From the NCBI GenBank assembly GCA_049644265.1, contig JBARRO010000092.1, positions 1 to 8,197 of the forward strand: 8,197 nt of DNA, in the 5' to 3' direction. Below, piece after piece: positions 1 to 6,306 of the stretch. This DNA is from JBARRO01 sp049644265 (GTDB taxonomy: Bacteria > Bacteroidota > Ignavibacteria > UBA10030). Made by a program: the position numbers and the translations under genes. The notes under the pieces are model-generated. The model was not told the DNA's origin, ran no database searches, and saw nothing but the letters and a program-made list of their open reading frames with translations. The stretch's first letter is position 1. The number at the start of each line of letters is the position of its first letter.

Positions 1-1
1 C

Positions 2-592
2 CTCGATGAGAACCGGCATGCGCTCGTGATGGCGGACGTTTCCGGCAAAGGAATTCCTGCCGCACTGCTTGTCTCGACCCTCCACGCTTCCTTGCGCGCG
101 TACATCCAAAGCTATACGGACCTCGGAAAGCTTGTTCAAAAGCTTAACAAGGTGGTGTATGACAATACGACTCCGGAGCGGTTCATTACGTGCTTTGTCG
201 CCGTGCTGGATTCCAGCAACCATCGCCTGACGTACGTCAACGCCGGCCACAATCCACCCTACATTTTTCACCAGGATGCGGATGATGTCCCCGAACTTGG
301 GCCAAGCGGCTTGCCTTTGGGGATGATCGGCGATGCGACGTATGAGGTCCGAACCGCTGAGTTAAGGCCCAACGACGTCCTGGCCCTTTACACCGACGGA
401 ATAACCGAGGCGATGAACAGATCGTCGGACTTGTACAGTGAAGAGCGATTTCAGCGGTGTGTGGTTCGTTCGAAAGGATCCGCCGCACAACGTATCAAGA
501 CCGACCTTCTCGGAGATGTGCACGATTTTGTCGACGGAGAACCGCAATCGGATGACTTGACTCTTCTCATTGCAAAACGAACGAGCAGTTGA
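2..592 (+). CDS. PP2C/SpoIIE-type serine/threonine phosphatase, C-terminal part (5' end outside window)
   Basis: The frame is open from base 2, so the N-terminus lies upstream and 196 residues are visible. The fragment has the hallmarks of the SpoIIE/RsbU branch of PP2C metal-dependent phosphatases: an ADVSGKG block near residues 11-17 carrying a metal-binding Asp, followed by PAALL; the NAGHNPP block; a GLPLGM block; an LYTDGITEA block whose Asp (about residue 132) is expected to bind metal; and a terminal SDDLTLL block (about 183-189). Family members dephosphorylate serine phosphates on anti-sigma antagonists or similar switch proteins, and their missing N-termini often carry sensor modules (GAF, PAS, receiver or membrane domains). 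The fragment has no membrane segment. It is followed after 112 nt by a receiver-kinase gene, so a shared signalling role is plausible. The substrate cannot be told from this sequence. The family call is firm; the exact role is unknown. Confidence 0.9.
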   Translation, partial: LDENRHALVMADVSGKGIPAALLVSTLHASLRAYIQSYTDLGKLVQKLNKVVYDNTTPERFITCFVAVLDSSNHRLTYVNAGHNPPYIFHQDADDVPELGPSGLPLGMIGDATYEVRTAELRPNDVLALYTDGITEAMNRSSDLYSEERFQRCVVRSKGSAAQRIKTDLLGDVHDFVDGEPQSDDLTLLIAKRTSS

Positions 593-593
593 T

Positions 594-657
594 GTTGGGA
601 CACATTGTTGCAGGTTGGCGCGTTGTGGTTTGTGGAAATTGTTTTGTATTTTGTATG
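594..657 (+). repeat. Degenerate heptad tract 1 (TTG-led units) between phosphatase and kinase genes
   Basis: The gap between the two genes is rich in TTG words spaced seven bases apart. TTG starts at 608, 615, 623, 630, 644 and 651, with one eight-base unit (615-622) and one unit that lacks the word (637-643). Example units are TTGTGGT, TTGTGGA and TTGTATT. Extending the phase upstream to 594 is weaker. This is the least clean of the four heptad tracts in the window. No promoter or terminator could be confidently separated from it. Confidence 0.55.
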
Positions 658-704
658 GAAAGATATCAGAGAATTGTGAGACTCCTGTTGAGTGGTATGG
701 TGCT

Positions 705-1805
705 ATGACCAAGGTTCTGGTGATCGAGGATGAGCGTGCGCAGGCGGCGTTTGTTGCGACGGTCCTGCGACAGAATGGCTACGAGGTTTTCACAGCGGAG
801 AACGGGGAGCGGGGCGTTGAGATGTCCGAGAAGCACGTGCCGGACCTGATCGTGTCGGACATTCATATGGACGCGATGGATGGGTTTGAGGCTCTGGCGA
901 ACATTCGGAAGAATCCCGCAACCGCAACGGTGCCGTTCATTTTCATTACGGCAGCTCCGGACCGTGATGCCATGCGTCACGGGATGGACCTCGGTGCCGA
1001 TGATTTCCTTCCCAAACCATTCTCGTCGGCTGAATTGTTGTCTGCGGTTAGCACCCGTCTTCAAAAACACCGGCTCCTCTTTCAGCATGCGGATAAACAG
1101 CTGAAAGAACTCCGAGCGACGATGAGTGTGACGCTCCCGCACGAGTTGCGCACGCCCCTGAACGGCATACTCGGCTATGCTGACCTGCTTCGCAAGCAGC
1201 ACGAGGACCTTCAGCCCGCCGAGGTGTCGAAGATGGCGGAACGGATCTATAAGAATGGAAAGCGGCTTCAGCGACTGGTTGAGAACTACATCCTGTTTGC
1301 GCAGTTGGAGCTCAAGCAAACGAAGCTTCATACGGACGAAGACATTCCGGAATTCCGGACTAAGAATGTCGATAAGCTGGTCAATCATCTCGCACTCCAG
1401 AAGGCAGAAGAGTTCAACCGGACGGCGGATCTCTCCATGGTACTCCAGGATGCGGTGGTTGCGATTTCCTCGGAGTATTTTGTGAAAATGGCGGAGGAGA
1501 TTCTCGACAACGCATTCAAATTCTCAAAACCGGGAACGCCGGTTGAGGTTCGAACGGAGACCAGAGATGTGGGATTTCAGCTTTCCGTCAGCGATCACGG
1601 GCGTGGAATGACGCCTCAACAGATCAGGGAAGTCGCTGCGTTTGTTCAGTTTGAACGCAAGTTCTACGAGCAACAGGGCTCCGGACTCGGCCTTATGGTA
1701 GTGACCGGCCTTGCCAAACTTCATGGCGGAAGCCTGAAGATCGAAAGTGAATACGGCCACAGTACGACGGTCAGTCTCGTTCTTCCCCATGCTCTTGGCG
1801 ACTGA
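705..1805 (+). CDS. Soluble receiver domain-histidine kinase fusion (REC-HisKA-HATPase_c)
   Basis: This 366-residue protein has a receiver domain at about 1-120: acidic pair E8/D9, phosphoacceptor D52 in the VSDIHMD strand end, switch T82, and K104 in LPKPF. A short linker leads to a HisKA segment with the H-box LPHELRTPLNG (phospho-accepting H146). The ATP-binding domain shows the N-box EEILDNAFKFSK (N269), the G1 box DHGRGM (297-302), an F-like segment near 313-320, and the G2 box GSGLGL (325-330). No transmembrane, PAS or GAF segment is present, so it should be cytoplasmic and take its input through D52 phosphorylation. The ATG at 705 was chosen because the receiver fold begins directly with TKVLVIEDE. 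The longer frame from 570 would translate the repeat tract and overlap the previous gene. There is no good Shine-Dalgarno sequence. Its output partner is not in the window. Confidence 0.9.
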   Translation: MTKVLVIEDERAQAAFVATVLRQNGYEVFTAENGERGVEMSEKHVPDLIVSDIHMDAMDGFEALANIRKNPATATVPFIFITAAPDRDAMRHGMDLGADDFLPKPFSSAELLSAVSTRLQKHRLLFQHADKQLKELRATMSVTLPHELRTPLNGILGYADLLRKQHEDLQPAEVSKMAERIYKNGKRLQRLVENYILFAQLELKQTKLHTDEDIPEFRTKNVDKLVNHLALQKAEEFNRTADLSMVLQDAVVAISSEYFVKMAEEILDNAFKFSKPGTPVEVRTETRDVGFQLSVSDHGRGMTPQQIREVAAFVQFERKFYEQQGSGLGLMVVTGLAKLHGGSLKIESEYGHSTTVSLVLPHALGD

Positions 1806-1821
1806 CACAACGAACAACATC

Positions 1822-1827
1822 GGAGGA
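1822..1827 (+). promoter_or_regulatory. Shine-Dalgarno site that fixes a GTG start
   Basis: GGAGGA lies four bases before the GTG at 1832. The next in-frame Met is near residue 71, inside the domain, so this site supports the GTG as the true start of the thiol transferase gene. Confidence 0.75.
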
Positions 1828-1831
1828 TCCA

Positions 1832-2359
1832 GTGGAAGATTTGCGTTATCCCGTAGGAAAATTCTCTCCCCGGCCTAACCTCACGCAGGACGAAAGGAAG
1901 GAATTGATCCGCCAGATTGCAGAAGCGCCCGCCCGGTTGCGCGCCGCAGTCAAAGGGTTGACCGATGCCCAACTCGACACTCCGTATCGCCCGGACGGTT
2001 GGACGGTACGCCAGGTGGTACATCATGTCCCCGACAGTCACATGAATGCCTACATCCGGTTCAAGCTCGCCATGACGGAGCAACAGCCGACGATCAAGCC
2101 CTACCACGAAGAACTGTGGGCGGAATTTCCGGAAGCGAAGTCGGCCCCGATTGAGATGTCCTTGCGCCTTCTCGAAGTCCTGCACGGGCGCTGGGTGTTG
2201 TTCCTTCAGGCCCTCAACGCCTCCGATTTTGCCAGGACGTACAACCATCCCGAGAGCGGTGTGCAGAATCTTGACAGGGTTCTGCAACTCTACGCCTGGC
2301 ATGGCCGCCATCACGTTGCCCACATTACCTCGTTGAAAGAACGGAGCGGGTGGAAGTAG
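1832..2359 (+). CDS. yfiT: YfiT-family (DinB superfamily) putative bacillithiol transferase / metal-dependent hydrolase
   Basis: The product is 175 residues, the usual length for Bacillus YfiT/BstA relatives, and has the four-helix DinB-fold signatures. The N-terminus reads YPVGKF. A GWTVRQVVHH segment contributes His at 64/65 with a further His at 70. The C-terminal helix YAWHGRHHVAH holds H157, H160, H161 and H164, and the protein ends in SGWK as family members do. Three of these His residues should bind one divalent metal; by spacing I favour H64, H157 and H161, from memory of the YfiT structure. Known members conjugate bacillithiol to electrophiles, or were first described as metal-dependent hydrolases. 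The start is GTG with a strong ribosome site. The gene begins 26 nt after the kinase gene, so the two are probably co-transcribed, although no functional link is obvious. The substrate is unknown. Confidence 0.87.
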   Translation: MEDLRYPVGKFSPRPNLTQDERKELIRQIAEAPARLRAAVKGLTDAQLDTPYRPDGWTVRQVVHHVPDSHMNAYIRFKLAMTEQQPTIKPYHEELWAEFPEAKSAPIEMSLRLLEVLHGRWVLFLQALNASDFARTYNHPESGVQNLDRVLQLYAWHGRHHVAHITSLKERSGWK

Positions 2360-2366
2360 GGTCTTC

Positions 2367-2458
2367 CTGAGACCTGCAACTCCTGCAATTTCCATCTGCC
2401 ATCTGTTGTCTTCACACTGCGGTTTGCCTTCTGACGTCTGTTTCCTCGCCATTGCTTG
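2367..2458 (+). repeat. Degenerate heptad tract 2 (CTG-led units) downstream of yfiT
   Basis: Starting eight bases after the yfiT stop, CTG-led words recur every seven bases. The clearest run is nine contiguous units from 2396 to 2458, such as CTGCCAT, CTGTTGT, CTGCGGT, CTGACGT and CTGTTTC, interrupted by variants starting CTT, TTG and CTC. Upstream of 2396 the phase is broken by small indels (units at 2367, 2374 and 2383). The last unit overlaps the -35 of the candidate promoter of the pyrimidine cluster. No conventional hairpin-plus-T-run terminator is visible here. Confidence 0.65.
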
Positions 2459-2484
2459 ACAAACGATAAAATACTCATTACCAT
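2456..2484 (+). promoter_or_regulatory. Candidate sigma70-type promoter for the pyrimidine-catabolic cluster
   Basis: A perfect TTGACA (2456-2461) is followed, after exactly 17 nt, by TACCAT (2479-2484), which matches the -10 consensus at four of six positions. A better -10-like word, TAAAAT (2467-2472), sits too close to this -35 and has no -35 of its own. Transcription would start near 2490 and leave a leader of about 45 nt before the amidohydrolase ATG. The position at the head of four co-directional catabolic genes makes a promoter plausible, but this is prediction only. I saw no clear operator palindrome. Confidence 0.45.
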
Positions 2485-2528
2485 CTTCGCATAACGTTTT
2501 TCAGGTTCGTCGGAAAACCCCTGATTGC

Positions 2529-2533
2529 GGAGG
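2529..2533 (+). promoter_or_regulatory. Shine-Dalgarno site of the amidohydrolase gene
   Basis: GGAGG lies four bases before the ATG at 2538 and supports that start. The other three genes of this cluster lack such a site. Confidence 0.7.
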
Positions 2534-2537
2534 TCGC

Positions 2538-3413
2538 ATGTCCCGAATCGTCAAAGGCGGACTCATTCAGTGCAAGCTGGCGGAGTCAACAGAGCAACCC
2601 ATCGAGAAGATCAAGAAAGCGATGCTGGATAAGCACATCGCATTTATTGAGGATGCGGGAAAGAAGGGGGTGCAGATTCTCTGCATGCAGGAATTATTCT
2701 ACGGACCGTACTTCTGTGCGGAACAAAAGACGAAGTGGTACGCGCTGGTCGAAAAAATTCCCGATGGACCGACGGTCAAGTTAATGCAGGGTTACGCCAA
2801 GAAATACCAAATGGCAATGGTCGTTCCGATCTACGAAGAAGAGATGACCGGCGTCTACTATAATACCGCTGCCGTGATTGACGCCGACGGCACGTATCTT
2901 GGAAAGTACCGGAAACATCACATCCCTCAGGTTGATCCCGGGTTTTGGGAAAAATTCTACTTTAAGCCGGGAAACACGGGATACCCCGTTTTCAAGACTC
3001 GCTACGCTGACATCGGTGTGTACATTTGCTACGACCGCCACTTTCCTGAAGGGGCACGAGTGCTCGGCCTCCGCGGAGCCGAAATTGTCTTCAATCCTTC
3101 CGCAACGGTAGCCGGTTTGTCGGAATACCTCTGGGAGCTCGAACAACCTGCCCATGCGGTTGCGAACGGATACTTTGTTGGCGCGATCAATCGGGTGGGC
3201 ACGGAACCTCCCTGGAATATCGGGGAGTTCTACGGGAAGAGCTATTTCTGCAATCCAAGGGGGAAGATTATCGCGCAGGCAAAAAGGGACACGGACGAGC
3301 TTGTGGTCGCCGACCTCAACCTGGATATGATTCAGGAAGTCCGGCAGGTATGGCAGTTCTTCCGGGACCGGCGGCCGGAATCGTATAAAGAAATTGTCGA
3401 ATCATACGGCTGA
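2538..3413 (+). CDS. Nitrilase-superfamily N-carbamoyl-beta-alanine amidohydrolase (beta-ureidopropionase)
   Basis: This 291-residue cytoplasmic enzyme of the carbon-nitrogen hydrolase superfamily has the Glu-Lys-Cys triad at E52 (MQELFYGPYFC), K126 (KYRKHHIP) and C164 (YICYDRHFPEGAR). Other conserved blocks are NPSAT (186-190), the PPWNIGEFYGKSYF segment (224-237) and a terminal FFRDRRPESY. The predicted reaction is hydrolysis of N-carbamoyl-beta-alanine to beta-alanine, CO2 and ammonia. Sequence alone also allows N-carbamoylputrescine amidase, whose members share the RDRRP ending. The neighbouring preT/preA and aminotransferase genes favour the pyrimidine substrate, so that part is inference from context. 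The gene has its own ribosome site and follows a candidate promoter, so it is likely the first gene of the cluster. It is full length, with nothing broken. Confidence 0.88.
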   Translation: MSRIVKGGLIQCKLAESTEQPIEKIKKAMLDKHIAFIEDAGKKGVQILCMQELFYGPYFCAEQKTKWYALVEKIPDGPTVKLMQGYAKKYQMAMVVPIYEEEMTGVYYNTAAVIDADGTYLGKYRKHHIPQVDPGFWEKFYFKPGNTGYPVFKTRYADIGVYICYDRHFPEGARVLGLRGAEIVFNPSATVAGLSEYLWELEQPAHAVANGYFVGAINRVGTEPPWNIGEFYGKSYFCNPRGKIIAQAKRDTDELVVADLNLDMIQEVRQVWQFFRDRRPESYKEIVESYG

Positions 3414-3420
3414 CAAGATT

Positions 3421-3494
3421 TGAACCCTAAACTTTAAACTTTGAACTTAAAACTCTAACCGAACCCAAAACTCCAAACTCGAAACCCGAAACTC
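3421..3494 (+). repeat. Degenerate heptad tract 3 (RAACYY units) filling the gap before the aminotransferase
   Basis: The 85-nt gap between the amidohydrolase and aminotransferase genes is almost entirely heptads of the type TAAACTT, TGAACTT, AAAACTC, GAAACCC. Five contiguous units run from 3421 to 3455, then a four-base remnant (3456-3459) shifts the phase, then five more run from 3460 to 3494. The tract ends four bases before the ATG at 3499. The coding strand is strongly A and C rich with almost no G. No ribosome site fits in it. Confidence 0.75.
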
Positions 3495-3498
3495 CCAA

Positions 3499-4833
3499 AT
3501 GCTCACCTCCCAGCAAGTCACTGACCTTACCGCGCAATACACGTACGGGACATGGAGATTCCAGAAGGGTTGGAAACCACTCCATATCGTCGATGCAGAG
3601 GGCTGCTATTTCATGGACGCCAGCGGGAAAAAATACCTCGATTTTTCTTCGCAATTGATGTGTGTTCACCTGGGGCACAAGAACCAGGCAGTCATCAAAG
3701 CAATTGAGGAACAAGCAAGGAAGCTCCCATATATTGCTCCCGGCTACGCAACGGACGTTCGGGCGGAACTGAGTCAGTTGCTCGTGAAGGTGCTTCCCGA
3801 GGGTCTTGAGAAGTATTTTTTTACGACATCCGGCACAGAAGCCAACGAGGCTGCTTTCAAGATCGCCCGAATGTACACGGGGAAAACAAAAATCATTGCG
3901 CGGTATCGTTCATATCACGGGTCTACCATGGGTGCAATTGCTGCAACCGGCGATCCGCGTCGGTGGGCTTCGGAACCTTCGAGCAAGATCCCGGGCGTCA
4001 TTTTTGCCCCCGAAGTAAATTGTTACGACTGCCCGATCGGCCACCACTATCCGGAATGTGAAATCGCATGCGTCGAATACATCGAGCATATGATCGAGAA
4101 CGAATCCGACGTTGCAGCAGTTCTGGTGGAACCGGTGGTCGGCACCAACGGCGTGCTCATCCCTCCCAAAGAGTACATGCCACGGCTCCGTCAGATTTGC
4201 GACGATCACGGAGTGCTTCTGATCGACGACGAGGTCATGAGCGGGTGGGGTCGCACGGGCCGCTGGTTCGCCGTCGACCACTGGGATGTGAAACCGGACA
4301 TTCTCGTTACCGCAAAAGGCATTACCACTGCATACGTCCCGCTGGGACTCTGCGCCACCACGAAGAAGATCGCCTCCTACTTTGACGATCATTTCTTCTC
4401 TCACGGACATACCTATGAAGCCCATCCGCTCACACTGGCGCCGGCGATTGCCGCAATCCACGAGTATCAGCGGATGAACCTGATTGAACGTTCCCGCGAA
4501 CTGGGAGAATACCTCGGCACGAAACTCAATGCTCTGAAACCGAAACACCGGTCGATTGGCGACGTTCGGGGACTCGGTCTCTTCTGGGCTGTTGAGCTTG
4601 TCAAGGATCAGAAAACGAAGAAGCCGTTCAACACAAAGACCGACAAGGTGTCGGGAAAGCCCCTGGTTGTTGACAAGGTCGCCGGACAGATGATGAAGCA
4701 GGGTGTGTTCATCCAGGCCTGGCTCAGTCATTTCGTCGTCGCGCCGCCGTTGATTGTGACGAAGGAAGAGATAGACCTTGGAGTGAAGGCTCTCGACGAG
4801 GCACTCGCGCTCGCTGATCAGGAAGTTGCCTAG
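3499..4833 (+). CDS. Class III PLP-dependent aminotransferase (probable beta-alanine/omega-amino acid:oxo-acid transaminase)
   Basis: The 444-residue product is a full-length fold-type I, class III aminotransferase. It has the phosphate-binding TSGTEAN segment (110-116), RSYHGS (137-142) for ring stacking, DDEVMSGWGRTG (243-254) with D244 expected to contact the pyridine nitrogen, and the Schiff-base lysine K273 in TAKGITTAYVPLG. HGHTYEAHPL follows at 302-311. A cysteine-rich insert, CYDCP to C187 and C191, lies near 175-191. Class III enzymes act on terminal amino groups (beta-alanine, GABA, taurine, diamines). Next to a ureidopropionase gene, beta-alanine to malonate semialdehyde is the best guess, with pyruvate or 2-oxoglutarate as acceptor. 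Substrate assignment is inference. The ATG at 3499 follows a repeat tract and has no Shine-Dalgarno site; the N-terminus still fits the family well. Confidence 0.88.
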   Translation: MLTSQQVTDLTAQYTYGTWRFQKGWKPLHIVDAEGCYFMDASGKKYLDFSSQLMCVHLGHKNQAVIKAIEEQARKLPYIAPGYATDVRAELSQLLVKVLPEGLEKYFFTTSGTEANEAAFKIARMYTGKTKIIARYRSYHGSTMGAIAATGDPRRWASEPSSKIPGVIFAPEVNCYDCPIGHHYPECEIACVEYIEHMIENESDVAAVLVEPVVGTNGVLIPPKEYMPRLRQICDDHGVLLIDDEVMSGWGRTGRWFAVDHWDVKPDILVTAKGITTAYVPLGLCATTKKIASYFDDHFFSHGHTYEAHPLTLAPAIAAIHEYQRMNLIERSRELGEYLGTKLNALKPKHRSIGDVRGLGLFWAVELVKDQKTKKPFNTKTDKVSGKPLVVDKVAGQMMKQGVFIQAWLSHFVVAPPLIVTKEEIDLGVKALDEALALADQEVA

Positions 4834-4915
4834 CGCCAGGGACCCAACCCGCGTTGATTACGATCCGGACGAACATTGCAGAATGTCGGTTCACCCAGGA
4901 ATCACTGATGGACCT

Positions 4916-4948
4916 GAGGTTTCACTATTCTCCGTTCAACTGAACCTC
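4916..4948 (+). other. Possible alternative hairpins just upstream of preT
   Basis: The 120-nt gap before preT is not a heptad tract. It contains GAGGTT (4916-4921) facing AACCTC (4943-4948), and an overlapping GTTCA (4934-4938) facing TGAAC (4941-4945) with a loop of two bases. The two pairings compete for 4943-4945 and end five bases before the ATG at 4954, where no ribosome site is seen. Both stems are short and could be chance, so this is a weak candidate for leader control. Confidence 0.25.
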
Positions 4949-4953
4949 GCTCA

Positions 4954-6306
4954 ATGCGCAACCTTGCTCCCAAGCTGACCTCTGAGGAGTACGAGAAAAA
5001 CTTTTCGGAACTCCATCCCCCGTTTTCCCCCAATTCTGCCGTAGCCGAGGCGAACCGGTGTCTGTACTGCTACGATTCGCCGTGCATGAAGGCCTGTCCC
5101 ACGCACATCGATATTTCCACGTTCATCAAGAAGATTGCCACCGGGAATGTGAAGGGGTCCGCCAAAACTATCCTCGAATCAAACTGGGTGGCACTGACAT
5201 GTGCGAAAGCTTGCCCTGTCGATGTTCTCTGCGAAGGGGCTTGTGTCTACAATGAGCGGGGGGAAAAACCGATCAAAATCGGAAGGCTGCAGCGATTCGC
5301 AATGGACTGGTATTTCGAACACGGAATGCCTGCCCTCTTCACGCCGGTTGCGAAGAACGGCAAATCCGTGGGGATCGTTGGTGCTGGCCCGGCGGGACTT
5401 GCTTGTGGCGCCGAACTGGCGCTCCTGGGCTACGATGTGACCATCTACGAGGCAAAAGGCAAACCCGGAGGACTCGACACGTGGGGTATTGCACCTTACA
5501 AAATGAAACAGCAGGATAGCCTCAACGAGGTCAAGCTTGTTGAGAGTTTGGGTGTAAAGATCAAACCGCGCGCTCGAGTCGGCAAAACCATGACCATTGA
5601 CGATCTCGATCGTGCGCACGATGCGGTATTCCTTGGAGTCGGGTTGTCGACGCCGACCCGCCTGAATATTCCGGGAGAACAGCTGGCTGGCGTCGTCGAC
5701 GCCCTGGACTTCATCGACGACGTGACAACCAGAAAATGGAAGAGTGTCGACGTCGGCCGAAGGGTGGCAGTGATCGGTGCGGGAAACACCGCCATCGATG
5801 CGGCCACCGAAGCAATACGGCTCGGGGCTGAACAAGTCTTCATGCTCTACCGCCGCAGCGAGAAGGAAATGCCCGCCTACGATTTCGAATTTGACCTGGC
5901 CAAAACGGACGGGATTCAGTTTTATTTCCTAACCGGACCGAAACGGATTCTTGGCAAGAAGCAGGTGGAAGGCATTGAATGTGTTCGGATGAAGCTCGGT
6001 CGCCCGGACAAGGATGGCCGACGGAAACCTGAGCCGATTCCGAGGTCTCAGTTCAAACTTGAAGTTGACATGGTCATTAAATCCGTGGGACAAAACATCG
6101 AGGAGACGTTCCTCTCGCAAGTCCCTCATCTCAAAACGCACCTCGGAAAAGTCGTCGTGAATCCCGAAACGTATCAAACGACCAACCCGAAGTTCTTCGC
6201 CGGAGGGGATTGTATCAACGGGGGAAAAGAAGTGGTAAACGCGGCGCACGACGGCAAACACGCGGCCCACGGGATAGACAATTATTTAATGAGTAATGAG
6301 CAATGA
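4954..6306 (+). CDS. preT: Dihydropyrimidine dehydrogenase (NAD(P)H) subunit PreT: FAD, Fe-S electron-input subunit
   Basis: The 450-residue protein matches the N-terminal half of mammalian dihydropyrimidine dehydrogenase and the GltD-like flavoprotein family. The Fe-S ligands are C36, C39, C44, C48 and C83, C87, C93, C97. The unusual Gln ligand known from the mammalian enzyme is conserved in spacing at Q113 (IGRLQRF). FAD binds at VGAGPAGLA (142-150) with E166 ending the second strand. The nucleotide-binding motif is VIGAGNTAID (273-282), followed by YRRSEKEMPA (299-308). AGGDCINGG lies at 416-424. It should take electrons from NADH or NADPH and pass them through Fe-S clusters to PreA. The R300/R301 pair would allow NADPH, but the cofactor is not settled. 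ATG 4954 gives the family N-terminus. The last five residues are encoded by the following heptad tract, so the C-terminal tail is probably a local extension. Confidence 0.93.
   Translation: MRNLAPKLTSEEYEKNFSELHPPFSPNSAVAEANRCLYCYDSPCMKACPTHIDISTFIKKIATGNVKGSAKTILESNWVALTCAKACPVDVLCEGACVYNERGEKPIKIGRLQRFAMDWYFEHGMPALFTPVAKNGKSVGIVGAGPAGLACGAELALLGYDVTIYEAKGKPGGLDTWGIAPYKMKQQDSLNEVKLVESLGVKIKPRARVGKTMTIDDLDRAHDAVFLGVGLSTPTRLNIPGEQLAGVVDALDFIDDVTTRKWKSVDVGRRVAVIGAGNTAIDAATEAIRLGAEQVFMLYRRSEKEMPAYDFEFDLAKTDGIQFYFLTGPKRILGKKQVEGIECVRMKLGRPDKDGRRKPEPIPRSQFKLEVDMVIKSVGQNIEETFLSQVPHLKTHLGKVVVNPETYQTTNPKFFAGGDCINGGKEVVNAAHDGKHAAHGIDNYLMSNEQ

Noticed and set aside
629..653. Bacteroidota-type promoter (TTTG with a TANNTTTG box) before the kinase gene
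   Set aside because: The downstream box is only partial and the words are part of the TTG heptads, so the match cannot be separated from the repeat.
570..704. A longer start for the receiver-kinase gene from the ATG at 570
   Set aside because: It would overlap the phosphatase gene and translate heptad tract 1. The receiver fold begins exactly at the ATG at 705, and the extra 45 residues resemble no domain.
666..1388. A 240-codon open frame on the minus strand
   Set aside because: It is antisense to the receiver-kinase gene, which has unambiguous motifs. The minus-strand product has no recognisable domain and arises from codon bias.
1721..2452. A 243-codon open frame on the minus strand spanning the end of the kinase gene and yfiT
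   Set aside because: It lies opposite two well-supported genes, starts inside a repeat tract, and has no recognisable motif.
3910..4731. A 273-codon open frame on the minus strand
   Set aside because: It is a shadow of the aminotransferase gene, which contains all expected family motifs on the plus strand.
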